The notes under the pieces were generated by a model, which saw nothing but the letters and a program-made list of their open reading frames with translations, had not been told where the DNA came from and ran no database searches. A stretch of DNA of 64,000 nucleotides. Source: JAWLFI01 sp964525165 (lineage in GTDB: Bacteria; Bacteroidota; Bacteroidia; Chitinophagales; Saprospiraceae). Position 1 is the stretch's first letter; each line of letters opens with the position of its first letter. The stretch is from NCBI GenBank assembly GCA_964525165.1, contig CAZGGG010000009.1:1-64000 (forward strand), given 5' to 3'. Below, in pieces: positions 1 through 8,683 of the stretch. The position numbers were made by a program, and so were the translations under genes.

Positions 1-756
1 CATGATTTTGGCATGAATCGTATGATTTATGTTGTGGGCGATGAACAGGAGTATCATTTTCAGGTATTATTTGAGATTCTTGATTTGTTGCAAGCTGAGT
101 ATGCTCAAAACTGCTATCATCTAGCCTACGGTATGGTAGATTTGCCTTCCGGCAAAATGAAATCTCGTGAGGGAACCGTAGTGGATGCAGATGATCTTAT
201 TGCAGAGGTCATTGAAGAGGCCAGGTTGAATGCAGGCGAACGTGGTGAACTTGCAGGACTTCCGGAAGACTTTCAAAATAATATTTATAGAAAGGTCGGC
301 TTGGCCGCATTGAAATTTTTCATTCTAAGAGTAGGACCTAAAAGACGGATGGTGTTTGATCCTAAGGAAAGTGTTGACTTACAAGGACAAACGGGGCCTT
401 ACATACAAAATGCTTATGTGCGCATTCAGTCGATATTTAGGAAATTGCGACATCCGGAAGAAAATCCTTTATCATTAGATTATGAACTCAAGGATCAGGA
501 ACGCTCCTTAGCAAATGAACTATCCCGTTATGCTGACATTGTTAGAGAAGCAGCGAGCCAATATGATCCAAGCATTATAGCTAACTATGCTTATGATCTC
601 GCAAAGATGTATCATAAGTTCTATCATGACATTTCCATCAACAGAGAAGAGAATATTCAGGTACAGGAGTTTCGTTTACAATTATCCGGCTTGGTATCTG
701 AAGTGCTTAAGAAATCCATGGCATTATTAGGAATTGAAATGCCTGAAAGAATGTAA
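1..756 (+). CDS. argS: Arginyl-tRNA synthetase, C-terminal part (5' end outside window)
   Basis: This is the C-terminal half of a class I aminoacyl-tRNA synthetase that charges tRNA-Arg in the cytoplasm. The reading frame is open from base 1, so the first internal Met at base 13 is not a start; about 251 residues are visible. The KMSKS-type loop appears as GKMKSREGT near visible residue 51-59. The anticodon-binding (DALR) helical domain follows, with the family-typical segment FDPKESVDLQGQTGPYIQNA. The HIGH motif and N-terminal domain must lie upstream of the window. It ends two bases before glnS, so the two synthetase genes are probably co-transcribed. Identity is inferred from motif order and overall similarity to ArgS. 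Confidence 0.93.
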   Translation, partial: HDFGMNRMIYVVGDEQEYHFQVLFEILDLLQAEYAQNCYHLAYGMVDLPSGKMKSREGTVVDADDLIAEVIEEARLNAGERGELAGLPEDFQNNIYRKVGLAALKFFILRVGPKRRMVFDPKESVDLQGQTGPYIQNAYVRIQSIFRKLRHPEENPLSLDYELKDQERSLANELSRYADIVREAASQYDPSIIANYAYDLAKMYHKFYHDISINREENIQVQEFRLQLSGLVSEVLKKSMALLGIEMPERM

Positions 757-758
757 TT

Positions 759-2444
759 ATGACTGAAGAAAAGAAACCGCTTAACTTCATAGAGCAAATC
801 ATTGAAGAAGATATCAAGTCCGGTAAACATGAAGGAAGAGTTCATACACGCTTTCCTCCGGAACCGAATGGTTATTTGCATATCGGGCATGCGAAATCAA
901 TTTGTCTAAATTTCGGCTTGGCAGAGCGTTACCATGGGAAAACGAATCTTCGATTTGATGATACCAATCCCACAAATGAATCTGTCGAATACGTCAATGC
1001 TATTAAAAGGGACATCAAATGGTTAGGTTTTGACTGGGAGGATCGTGAGTATTATTCTTCTGATTACTTTCCTAAGTTATACGACTTTGCCATTCAACTC
1101 ATAAAGAAGGGGAATGCTTACGTAGATGATTCCAGTCCTGAAGAAATTGCCGAAATGAAAGGGGATACCACTCAAGCGGGCGTGGAGAGTCCATTTCGTA
1201 ATCGTTCAGTAGAAGAGAATCTTGAATTATTTCAAAAGATGCGTGCGGGAGAGTTTGAGGAAGGCTCTAGAGTTTTGAGAGCAAAAATTGATATGAGTTC
1301 TCCTAATATGCATATGAGAGATCCTATTTTGTATAGAATCAAAAAGGAGGCTCACCACAGAACAGGTGATGAATGGCCTATATATCCCATGTATGATTTT
1401 GCTCATGGCCAGTCAGATAGTATTGAGCATATTACTCATTCTTTATGTTCCATTGAGTTTGAAAATCATCGACCTTTATATAATTGGTTTATAGAGGAGT
1501 TGGAAATTTTCCCATCCAGGCAAATTGAGTTTGCCAGATTGAATCTCAGCTTTACAGTTTTAAGTAAAAGAAGACTTCTTAAGTTAGTCCAAGAAGGCGT
1601 TGTTGATGGCTGGGATGATCCCAGGATGCCTACAATAAGTGGTATGCGCAGGAGAGGCTATCCTGCTGCCGCGATCCGAGACTTTAGTGACAGAATCGGT
1701 ATTGCAAAGAGAGATAATGTGATTGATATGTCACTCCTTGAATTCTCTGTCAGAGAACAACTTAACAAATCTGCTGACAGAGCTATGGCTGTTCTGGATC
1801 CGGTTAAATTGACGATTACCAATTGGCCGGAAGGCAAAGTGGAAAAACTGGAGATTGAAAATAATCCGGAAATGCCTGAAAGAGGTATGCGGGAACTTAG
1901 TTTCTCAGGTAAGATATTCATAGAATCCTTTGATTTTATGGAAGAACCGCCTAAAAAGTTTTTTAGACTTGGTCCCGGTAGAATGGTAAGACTCAAAGGT
2001 GCATACATTATCGAATGCCACGACTTTATCAAGAATGAAGATGGCTCGATCAAAGAAATTTTATGTACCTATCATCCGGATAGTAAGAGCGGGCAGGATA
2101 CCAGTGGTTTGAAAGTCAAGGGTACCATTCACTGGGTAGATCAATTAGATCATCGTGAAGCGACGGTTCTCCTCTATGATCGATTATTCATCGATCCAAC
2201 GCCTTCAGCCCATAAGGAAAAGGATTTTATGGAATTTCTAAATCCTGATTCTGTTCAAAAAATTGAGGGCGCTAAAATTGAGCCGATATTGGCTTCTGCG
2301 CAAAAGGGAGAAACCTTTCAGTTTTTGAGAAAGGGATACTTTTGTGTAGATAAAACAAGTAGCGCAGACCGTATCGTTTTTAATAGGACAGTTGCTTTGA
2401 GAGATACATGGAAGAAATTGATGAAACAACAAAAAGGAAAATAG
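759..2444 (+). CDS. glnS: Glutaminyl-tRNA synthetase
   Basis: Class I synthetase that attaches glutamine to tRNA-Gln. The 561-residue length fits GlnS. The nucleotide-binding HIGH motif is exact at residues 41-44, within PEPNGYLHIGHAKSI. The KMSKS-type loop is VLSKRR at 267-272. The N-terminal catalytic domain is followed by the two beta-barrel anticodon-binding domains (about 340-555), containing LKGAYIIECHDF. The PEPNGYLHIGH context is characteristic of GlnS rather than of discriminating GltX. Its presence implies direct glutaminylation in this organism, so a GatCAB route would not be needed for tRNA-Gln. The ATG lies two bases after the argS stop, suggesting one operon. Confidence 0.96.
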   Translation: MTEEKKPLNFIEQIIEEDIKSGKHEGRVHTRFPPEPNGYLHIGHAKSICLNFGLAERYHGKTNLRFDDTNPTNESVEYVNAIKRDIKWLGFDWEDREYYSSDYFPKLYDFAIQLIKKGNAYVDDSSPEEIAEMKGDTTQAGVESPFRNRSVEENLELFQKMRAGEFEEGSRVLRAKIDMSSPNMHMRDPILYRIKKEAHHRTGDEWPIYPMYDFAHGQSDSIEHITHSLCSIEFENHRPLYNWFIEELEIFPSRQIEFARLNLSFTVLSKRRLLKLVQEGVVDGWDDPRMPTISGMRRRGYPAAAIRDFSDRIGIAKRDNVIDMSLLEFSVREQLNKSADRAMAVLDPVKLTITNWPEGKVEKLEIENNPEMPERGMRELSFSGKIFIESFDFMEEPPKKFFRLGPGRMVRLKGAYIIECHDFIKNEDGSIKEILCTYHPDSKSGQDTSGLKVKGTIHWVDQLDHREATVLLYDRLFIDPTPSAHKEKDFMEFLNPDSVQKIEGAKIEPILASAQKGETFQFLRKGYFCVDKTSSADRIVFNRTVALRDTWKKLMKQQKGK

Positions 2445-2467
2445 TTCCTTTGATTCATCTGTAGAGA

Positions 2468-3277
2468 TTACCATTCAAGGATTTTAATCTCTACTCTTCT
2501 GTTTTTCATCATCTGGAATTCTGTCTTTTCTCTGGGATATAAAGGGCGCGTGCGTCCGTATCCCTTGTAGGTCAGACGAGTGGAGTCAATGTTGTTTCTA
2601 ACCAAATACTCATAGATGTTTTTAGCCCTATTCACCGAAAGATTCTGAGTCTTTGTGTCAATATCCATACCATCCTGATCGTTGGGAGCACAACATACAT
2701 GACCTTGAAGCTCTATTTTAAGTGAAGGATGGTTCTTAAGAATTTGCAAGAGCTCTTTGAGCTCGGGAATGGACTCTTCCAATAAATAATGTCTTCCTGC
2801 TTGAAAATTTAGGTTTTCCAGGACAATCTCTTGTCCTACCTCAATTTCATCAGCATCTAAATCTTGGAGCCGTTGCTTAAGTGGTCTATGAGCGCAGACT
2901 AATAACACGAATCTATGCTCAGGTATTTTTCCTTTCCTGCCCGTCTTGTTCATTTTTTCACCTTGTCCAAGAACAGATTCAATGAGATTCACAGGAACTT
3001 CATAATCGATGAGTTGCTGCTTGACAGCTAGTGCTCGTTTTTGTGATAACCATTGATTGTAAGCTGTAGATCCTAAATGATCTGTGTATCCATGTATGTA
3101 TAAGACCTTATGCGAACTATTGAGCAATAACTCGGCCATATCTTGAATATCAGGTTTTGTCGAATCATGAATTTGATATTGGTCATGCTCAAAATAGATG
3201 AACAAGGAATCTTGCGCATAATTAAAGTGAGGAAAGAGGGACAGACAGAACAGGATATAAAAAAAATGAGGGGACAA
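2468..3277 (-). CDS. Secreted protein with two tandem OmpA-like peptidoglycan-binding domains
   Basis: A 269-residue envelope protein. Residues 1-21 form a signal peptide ending at YAQ. There is no beta-barrel. Instead two OmpA C-terminal-like modules follow one another: residues about 24-128 (with VLYIHGYTDHLGS and a following repeat of the NxxLSxxRA type, NQWLSQKRALAVKQ) and about 150-269 (with IELQGHVCCAP and LSVNRAKNIYEYLV, then YGRTRPLYP and NRRVEIKI). OmpA modules bind diaminopimelate-containing peptidoglycan, so this is probably a periplasmic wall-binding protein. It is convergent with glnS (23-base gap) and divergent from pyrR. Two OmpA domains with no anchor or barrel is unusual; the individual function is unknown. 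Confidence 0.82.
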   Translation of the reverse strand: MSPHFFYILFCLSLFPHFNYAQDSLFIYFEHDQYQIHDSTKPDIQDMAELLLNSSHKVLYIHGYTDHLGSTAYNQWLSQKRALAVKQQLIDYEVPVNLIESVLGQGEKMNKTGRKGKIPEHRFVLLVCAHRPLKQRLQDLDADEIEVGQEIVLENLNFQAGRHYLLEESIPELKELLQILKNHPSLKIELQGHVCCAPNDQDGMDIDTKTQNLSVNRAKNIYEYLVRNNIDSTRLTYKGYGRTRPLYPREKTEFQMMKNRRVEIKILEW

Positions 3278-3356
3278 ACCTTTGTTTTTATTGTCAATTA
3301 GAATAAGATGCTAAGTTGCGCTGACAAATTTCTATTTTTACAAGATAAACGAAGAT

Positions 3357-3902
3357 ATGTTAAGCGGTAGTACCTTACTTTCAGAAAAACGGGTGAAGAT
3401 CACCCTGACACGCTTATGTCACCAACTCATTGAAAATCATGATGATTTTTCAAATACTTGTGTGATTGGAATACAAAAGAGAGGGGCTATGCTAGCAGAT
3501 CGTCTGGTGGAGAATCTGAGAAATTGGAACTATTCTATCGAATATGGTAAGTTAGATATCACCTTCTATCGAGATGATTTTCGTAAAAGAGCCACTCCTT
3601 TAAGTGCAAGTGAGACGATCATCGACTTTATTGTGGAAGATAAGAAAGTAATTCTTGTAGATGATGTTCTATACACGGGTAGAACGGTTCAGGCTGCCTT
3701 AACTGCCTTACAGCATTATGGTAGGCCTAAAGAAGTAGAATTGCTGGTCTTGATTGATAGAAGGTTTAATCGACAACTTCCATTGGAAGCTGATTACAAA
3801 GGGCTAGTCGTAGATGCTTTGGATGATGCGTATGTGAAAGTTTCTTGGAAGGAAATAGATGGTGAAGAAGGAGTTAAAATTTTTAGTGCCAAATCACAAT
3901 AA
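3357..3902 (+). CDS. pyrR: PyrR: pyrimidine operon regulator / uracil phosphoribosyltransferase
   Basis: A type I phosphoribosyltransferase of 181 residues, as usual for PyrR. The PRPP-binding signature VILVDDVLYTGRT lies at residues 98-110, and GIQKRGAMLADRL at 38-50 is the typical PyrR N-terminal segment. PyrR proteins convert uracil plus PRPP to UMP and, in many bacteria, bind pyr mRNA to attenuate transcription. Here it directly precedes pyrB, and the two overlap by one base (TAATG), so they are translationally coupled. The 79-base region upstream shows no obvious Bacillus-type attenuator, so whether it regulates RNA here is unknown. A second related protein is encoded at 55549-56043. Confidence 0.93.
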   Translation: MLSGSTLLSEKRVKITLTRLCHQLIENHDDFSNTCVIGIQKRGAMLADRLVENLRNWNYSIEYGKLDITFYRDDFRKRATPLSASETIIDFIVEDKKVILVDDVLYTGRTVQAALTALQHYGRPKEVELLVLIDRRFNRQLPLEADYKGLVVDALDDAYVKVSWKEIDGEEGVKIFSAKSQ

Positions 3903-4843
3903 TGGAAGCTGTTAAGGAATTGAGCACAAAACACCTATTGGGTATCAAATATATTGATAAGAGTGATATTGAATTGATATTCGAGCATGCAGACTATTTT
4001 AAAGAGATTATCAATAGGCCTATTAAAAAAGTTCCTTCTCTGAGAGATGTAACGATTGCGAATTTGTTTTTTGAAAATAGTACGAGAACTCGAATCTCAT
4101 TTGAGCTAGCCGAAAAGAGGTTAAGCGCTGATGTAGTAAACTTTTCAGCTTCTAGTTCATCTGTTCAAAAAGGAGAAACCTTATTGGATACAGTCAATAA
4201 TATCTTATCTATGAAGGTAGATATAGTTGTGATGAGGCATCCGGCTCCAGGAGCACATCATTTTCTATCACAGCATATTGACGCAAATATTGTTAATGCA
4301 GGTGATGGCACCCATGAGCATCCTACTCAGGCGCTATTGGATGCCTACTCTATTAAAGAGAAACTAGGCTCAGTAGCAGGTAAAAAGATCGCTATTTTCG
4401 GAGATATTATTCATTCCAGAGTAGCCATGAGTAATATTTGGTGCTTGAAAAAATTAGGAGCCGAGGTGTTGGTCTGTGGACCACCTACATTGATTCCAAG
4501 AAAGATTAAAGATCTGGGGGTAGAGGTGAGTTATGACCTTCAAGAGGCACTTCAATGGTGCGATGTTGCTAATGTCTTACGGATTCAACTCGAACGTCAA
4601 GAAGGCAAATACTTTCCATCTCTTAGAGAGTATAGTCAATACTTCGGGATTAATAGAAAAGTGCTGGATTCTCTGCAAAAAGAGATTGTGGTCATGCACC
4701 CCGGCCCTATAAATCGAGGGATCGAAATTAGCAGTGATGTGGCAGATTCAAATCATTCGATCATTCTAGACCAAGTAGAAAATGGCGTGGCAACGCGAAT
4801 GGCAATTCTATACCTTTTGGCAGGTAAAAAGAATATTTCATAA
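3902..4843 (+). CDS. pyrB: Aspartate carbamoyltransferase, catalytic subunit
   Basis: Catalyses carbamoyl phosphate plus aspartate to carbamoyl-aspartate, the committed step of de novo pyrimidine synthesis. At 313 residues it is of standard length. The carbamoyl-phosphate loop FFENSTRTRISFE is at residues 57-69, HPTQALLDAYSI lies mid-protein, and the aspartate-binding MHPGPINRGIEI is near residue 270. No pyrI regulatory chain follows; the next gene encodes a thioredoxin-like protein. The start codon overlaps the stop of pyrR (TAATG), supporting a pyrRB operon. Confidence 0.97.
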   Translation: MEAVKELSTKHLLGIKYIDKSDIELIFEHADYFKEIINRPIKKVPSLRDVTIANLFFENSTRTRISFELAEKRLSADVVNFSASSSSVQKGETLLDTVNNILSMKVDIVVMRHPAPGAHHFLSQHIDANIVNAGDGTHEHPTQALLDAYSIKEKLGSVAGKKIAIFGDIIHSRVAMSNIWCLKKLGAEVLVCGPPTLIPRKIKDLGVEVSYDLQEALQWCDVANVLRIQLERQEGKYFPSLREYSQYFGINRKVLDSLQKEIVVMHPGPINRGIEISSDVADSNHSIILDQVENGVATRMAILYLLAGKKNIS

Positions 4844-4886
4844 CAAGAATTAATTTGTTACGTTACCTTATCAAAACCAAAACAAT

Positions 4887-6305
4887 ATGATCAAGCATTT
4901 CATGTTTGCTGTATTTTTTATGGCCTTGTGTGTGCCCTCTTTTTTACTTGCTCAATTAAATCTTAAAGTGGAGGTAGAAGGGTATGAAGGTGACACTCTT
5001 TTTCTAGGGTACTACTTTGGTAAAGGGAAATACTTTTATGATACAGCCAGAGTAGATGAAGGGCAGGCAGTTTTCCAAAATGAGGATTCCGCCCCCCAAG
5101 GTATTTACGTCTTATTTGACCCGGAATCATCAAAATATCATGATGTCATTTTAGGGGAGGATCAAGAGTTTAAGATTTATACCAACTCAAGATTCGACTT
5201 TAGACAAGTCCGCTTTGAAGGGAATCAGGAGAACGCTGATTTCTATAACTATATAAAATTAGTAAGTGAGCTAAAACCTGTGGCGGATTCCATTCGTCAA
5301 CTCCCACAAGGTGATCCTGCTTATAACAGATTAGTAGAGATGAACCAGGAAGTGCAACAGCTTCAGCAAGATCTCATTGAAAAATACCCGAACGATCTTG
5401 CAGGATTGACTATAAAATCCGGATTAGAGATGGATTTTCCGGATTTTCAAGGGACCGAAGATGAAATCAGAAGAAAGCAATTTTATTATTATAAGGCACA
5501 TTATTTTGATGATATAGATCTCACAGATGATCGCTTACTGAGGACTAGCTTTCTGTTCCCTAAAATTGATCAATACATATCTAAAGTAGTTCCACAACAG
5601 GCAGATAGTTTGATTAAAGCAGTGGATTTGATTCTTCAAGGAATGAATCCTGACGCCCCGGAGTCTTTTCGATACTTTTTGGTTCACTTTCTCAATAAAT
5701 ATGCGAAAAGTAAGATTGTGGGAATGGATGCTGTCTATGTTCATTTAGTCAAAGAGTATTATGCCAAGGGATATGCAGACTGGGTAGATCAGGAAAAGCT
5801 TGATAAGATTATTGAAGAGGCAGATCGCATTGCTCCTACCTTGATTGGAGAAAAGGCGCCTGAGATGATGATTCAGAATTTAAAAACGGATGAAAAATTT
5901 TCCATTTATGATATTGAATCGGATTATACCATTCTATACTTCTGGGATCCTGATTGCGGGCATTGTAAAAAAACAACACCTAAGGTGATTGATTTTTATA
6001 AAACCTATAAGGATAGTAGTATCTCTATCGTAGCTATATGTACCAAATTAAATACAGACGCAAAACCCAAATGTTTGGAGTATATAGAGGGTAAGGAGGA
6101 TATGGATTTATTCATTAATGCATTTGATCCGTTCTTAAGGTCACGATATAAGCAAAAGTATGATATCAGGTCTACGCCTAAAGTTTATATTTTGGATAAA
6201 GACAAGAACATACTTTTAAAGAATATAGGAGGTGAGCAGTTGAAAGAAGTTATGGATCAAGTTCTTTCTCAAAATCGTTCAGATCAAAAATCGCAGATAA
6301 AATGA
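4887..6305 (+). CDS. Periplasmic TlpA-like thioredoxin-fold protein with DUF4369-type N-terminal domain
   Basis: A 472-residue exported protein. The signal peptide is residues 1-22 (ending LLAQ). Residues about 24-130 resemble DUF4369 (KVEVEGYEGDTLFLGYYFGKG). A helical DUF5106-like middle section follows. The C-terminal thioredoxin fold starts near residue 325, with the redox motif CGHC at 357-360 in FWDPDCGHCKKTTPKV. This arrangement is common in Bacteroidota and is thought to serve periplasmic thiol-disulfide exchange; the natural substrate is unknown. It lies 43 bases after pyrB and 7 bases before a LptF/G-type permease, with which it is probably co-transcribed. Confidence 0.85.
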   Translation: MIKHFMFAVFFMALCVPSFLLAQLNLKVEVEGYEGDTLFLGYYFGKGKYFYDTARVDEGQAVFQNEDSAPQGIYVLFDPESSKYHDVILGEDQEFKIYTNSRFDFRQVRFEGNQENADFYNYIKLVSELKPVADSIRQLPQGDPAYNRLVEMNQEVQQLQQDLIEKYPNDLAGLTIKSGLEMDFPDFQGTEDEIRRKQFYYYKAHYFDDIDLTDDRLLRTSFLFPKIDQYISKVVPQQADSLIKAVDLILQGMNPDAPESFRYFLVHFLNKYAKSKIVGMDAVYVHLVKEYYAKGYADWVDQEKLDKIIEEADRIAPTLIGEKAPEMMIQNLKTDEKFSIYDIESDYTILYFWDPDCGHCKKTTPKVIDFYKTYKDSSISIVAICTKLNTDAKPKCLEYIEGKEDMDLFINAFDPFLRSRYKQKYDIRSTPKVYILDKDKNILLKNIGGEQLKEVMDQVLSQNRSDQKSQIK

Positions 6306-6312
6306 CAAGTCT

Positions 6313-7818
6313 GTGAAGCAAGTAGACCGGTATATTCTTCAACAGATATTCCCACCTTTTCTGTTATCCTTCTTTATAGCACTTTTTGTGTTGATGATGC
6401 AGGTGCTTTGGGTCTACATTGATAACATTATTGGTAAAGGAGTGAGTCTTTTTGAGATTCTTGAAATGGTCGCCTACATGTCCGTTTCTTTAGTGCCCAG
6501 AGCTTTACCCTTAGCTGTGCTCATTTCCATGGTGATGGTCTTTGGGGGCTTATCAGAGCGGTACGAGCTTGCAAGCATGAAAACCGCAGGGGTTTCTTTA
6601 ACGCGGATTATGGCTTTTTCATTAGTATTTGGAGCACTGATTTCAGTCGGTAGTTATTATTGCTCCAACAATGTAATTCCTATTACGAATCTCAAATTTA
6701 TGACTCGATTGCAGGACATTAGCAATCAAAAACCTGCCCTAAGTCTGGAAGAAGGCATTTTTAATGATGACTTTTCCGGGTATGCTATAAGAATTAATAA
6801 GAAAGGGGATGATGGTAAAAGTATAGAGGATGTGATGATCTATGATCATCGAAATGCCAGGCAAGGAATGGTCAATATCCTTACGGCAAAAAAGGGAGAA
6901 ATGTACACGACTTCTGATAATAAGTATTTGGTGATGAAGCTATATAACGGTCATCAATTTCAAGAATTGGAAGAAGAAAGTGGAAAAAGAAATGATCCTA
7001 TTATCCGTTCAGATTTCAACGAACTGACCAAACTCTTCGATTTATCTCAATTTGATTTAAATAAGACCGACGAAGATCGTTATAAGTCTCTTGAAACAAT
7101 GTTGAGTGCCGAACAACTGATAGCTGGAATTGACTCCTTGCAACAAGAATGGGAGGATAATCTCAATCGGACTTCGGAAACACTGAATCCTCATTTGCCG
7201 AAAGGCAAATCTAATGAGAGCGAAAATCAGGTATTAAAAGGGAGTTTTACCCAGACTCAGCCATCGCTCAGACCAGCTGTTTCTGACAGCATTACGTCTT
7301 CCGACAGTACGGGGCATTTTGAAGAAGATACTTTGGTTTTAGGAGTATATCAATTGATACCTAAGGAGTATAAACTAAGATATTTGTCAAAGGCAGAAGG
7401 ATTGGCCACCGGCAGATACAACAGTATACGTTCTGCCATCTTTAAGCTTGAAAGAATTGAAAAGTCATTATCAAGACATCAATACGAACTACACACGAAA
7501 TTCTCCATTGCATTGATGTGTTTTATTTTTGTTTTAATTGGTGCACCTATGGGGGCCATCATTCGTAAAGGAGGTTATGGGTACCCATTATTAGTCAGCA
7601 TCATCTTTTTTATGGTTTATATCATATTATTCATCTTTACGCGTCAAGTGGCTAAGTCACAAACCATGGATGCGATTATAGCAGCATGGTTGCCGGATAT
7701 TGTTATGTTTCCTATTGGACTCTATCTGACTTCGATGGCGAATCGGGATAGAAAATTTTCAGGACTCATTTCTGTAGGGATGTTGTTTAAAGGCTTATTC
7801 AAAAGGTCGAAATCTTAA
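6313..7818 (+). CDS. LptF/LptG (YjgP/YjgQ) family lipopolysaccharide-transport permease
   Basis: An inner-membrane permease of the Lpt complex, which extracts LPS and pushes it along a periplasmic bridge. Hydrophobic helices cover residues about 10-105 and 395-490, with a large periplasmic jellyroll-type region between, as in LptF/G. QVDRYILQQIFPPFLLSF at the N-terminus is typical. The 501-residue length exceeds the usual 360-390: residues about 255-345 form an extra hydrophilic, Ser/Glu/Asn-rich linker. The start is GTG at 6313; no in-frame ATG lies closer. LptF and LptG cannot be separated by eye. Seven bases separate it from the preceding thioredoxin-like gene and six from the following PAP2 gene. 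Confidence 0.88.
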   Translation: MKQVDRYILQQIFPPFLLSFFIALFVLMMQVLWVYIDNIIGKGVSLFEILEMVAYMSVSLVPRALPLAVLISMVMVFGGLSERYELASMKTAGVSLTRIMAFSLVFGALISVGSYYCSNNVIPITNLKFMTRLQDISNQKPALSLEEGIFNDDFSGYAIRINKKGDDGKSIEDVMIYDHRNARQGMVNILTAKKGEMYTTSDNKYLVMKLYNGHQFQELEEESGKRNDPIIRSDFNELTKLFDLSQFDLNKTDEDRYKSLETMLSAEQLIAGIDSLQQEWEDNLNRTSETLNPHLPKGKSNESENQVLKGSFTQTQPSLRPAVSDSITSSDSTGHFEEDTLVLGVYQLIPKEYKLRYLSKAEGLATGRYNSIRSAIFKLERIEKSLSRHQYELHTKFSIALMCFIFVLIGAPMGAIIRKGGYGYPLLVSIIFFMVYIILFIFTRQVAKSQTMDAIIAAWLPDIVMFPIGLYLTSMANRDRKFSGLISVGMLFKGLFKRSKS

Positions 7819-7823
7819 CGCTT

Positions 7824-8486
7824 ATGAATAAAGTTCTTAAATCATTCTTTCATAAATACCAGACTTTCCTTGTTATTTATCTTGCTCTTCTCCTGCTTGC
7901 TAGCATCATCTTACTTAGGTTGAATCAAGGTGATTTTGTCATATGGTGGGGAACTTTTCGCTCTTCGTTTTGGACGGCCTATTTTCGATTTACCAATTTA
8001 TTAGGGGAAGAGTACGCTTTCATTGCTTTTGGGGTGTTTTACTTGTGGAAATTGCCCTACAGAGCCATTGGAGTGGCACTGACAGGAATCTTTGTGAGTC
8101 TGCTGACTCAGGTGGCAAAAGCTTACTTCGCAGCTCCACGTCCAAAAATATACTTGGAAGAGCAATTGAGTCAAATAAACTTAGTGGATGGTTGGCATGT
8201 AGTTTCTGGATATAATTCATTTCCTTCCGGGCATACCAGTGCCGGATTTGCATTGGCGGCATTTTTATGTTTCTATATACCTCAGTCAAAGATTTTGCAA
8301 GGAGTCTTAATTGTTGCTGCTGCTTCAGTGGGGGTCGCCAGAGTATATAGTGCAAATCATTTTTTGATAGACATTGTGTATGGAAGTGGAGTAGGAGTCA
8401 TAGTAGGTTTCCTAATTGCCCATTATACGGAAATAATGATTCCTGATGCATGGAAGCGTTTTCGATGGATGCGTTCAGGGAATTAA
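7824..8486 (+). CDS. PAP2-family membrane phosphatase
   Basis: A 220-residue membrane protein with about six hydrophobic segments and all three motifs of the PAP2/acid phosphatase superfamily: K-x6-RP at 99-107 (KAYFAAPRP), PSGH at 134-137, and R-x5-H-x3-D at 173-183 (RVYSANHFLID). Such enzymes dephosphorylate lipid phosphates, for example undecaprenyl pyrophosphate, phosphatidic acid or lipid A. Its position directly after a LptF/G permease suggests an envelope-lipid substrate, but the exact one cannot be told. The 3' end overlaps the convergent xseB by four bases. Confidence 0.9.
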   Translation: MNKVLKSFFHKYQTFLVIYLALLLLASIILLRLNQGDFVIWWGTFRSSFWTAYFRFTNLLGEEYAFIAFGVFYLWKLPYRAIGVALTGIFVSLLTQVAKAYFAAPRPKIYLEEQLSQINLVDGWHVVSGYNSFPSGHTSAGFALAAFLCFYIPQSKILQGVLIVAAASVGVARVYSANHFLIDIVYGSGVGVIVGFLIAHYTEIMIPDAWKRFRWMRSGN

Positions 8487-8683
8487 TTATCTAATAGATC
8501 TTCAATAGCCTTTTGGCTTGACAATAGCTTTTGTTCACAATGCTCGATGAGCGCTTTTGCATCTTTCACATGTTGCTCAATTTTTTCAAGAGAGATATCA
8601 TTAGATTCTAAATCGTTCAATATCAATCGGAGCTTTTCTTTCGCCTCATCATATCCTAGTTTCTTAATCTCGCTTGCTTTCAT
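8483..8683 (-). CDS. xseB: Exodeoxyribonuclease VII small subunit
   Basis: A 66-residue protein of typical XseB size, mostly helical, with the family pattern LGYDEAKEKLRLILNDLESN followed by SLEKIEQHVKDAKALIEHCEQKL (read as two segments). XseB binds XseA in several copies to form exonuclease VII, which degrades single-stranded DNA. It starts 20 bases inside the 3' end of xseA, so the two genes are translationally coupled. It converges on the PAP2 gene with a four-base overlap. Confidence 0.93.
   Translation of the reverse strand: MKASEIKKLGYDEAKEKLRLILNDLESNDISLEKIEQHVKDAKALIEHCEQKLLSSQKAIEDLLDN

Noticed and set aside
1658..2053. Long minus-strand open frame inside glnS (131 codons)
   Set aside because: It lies wholly inside a conserved gene, has no recognisable domain, and its codon use reflects the opposite strand.
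3298..3356. PyrR-dependent attenuator upstream of pyrR
   Set aside because: The 79-base leader shows no convincing terminator/antiterminator pair.
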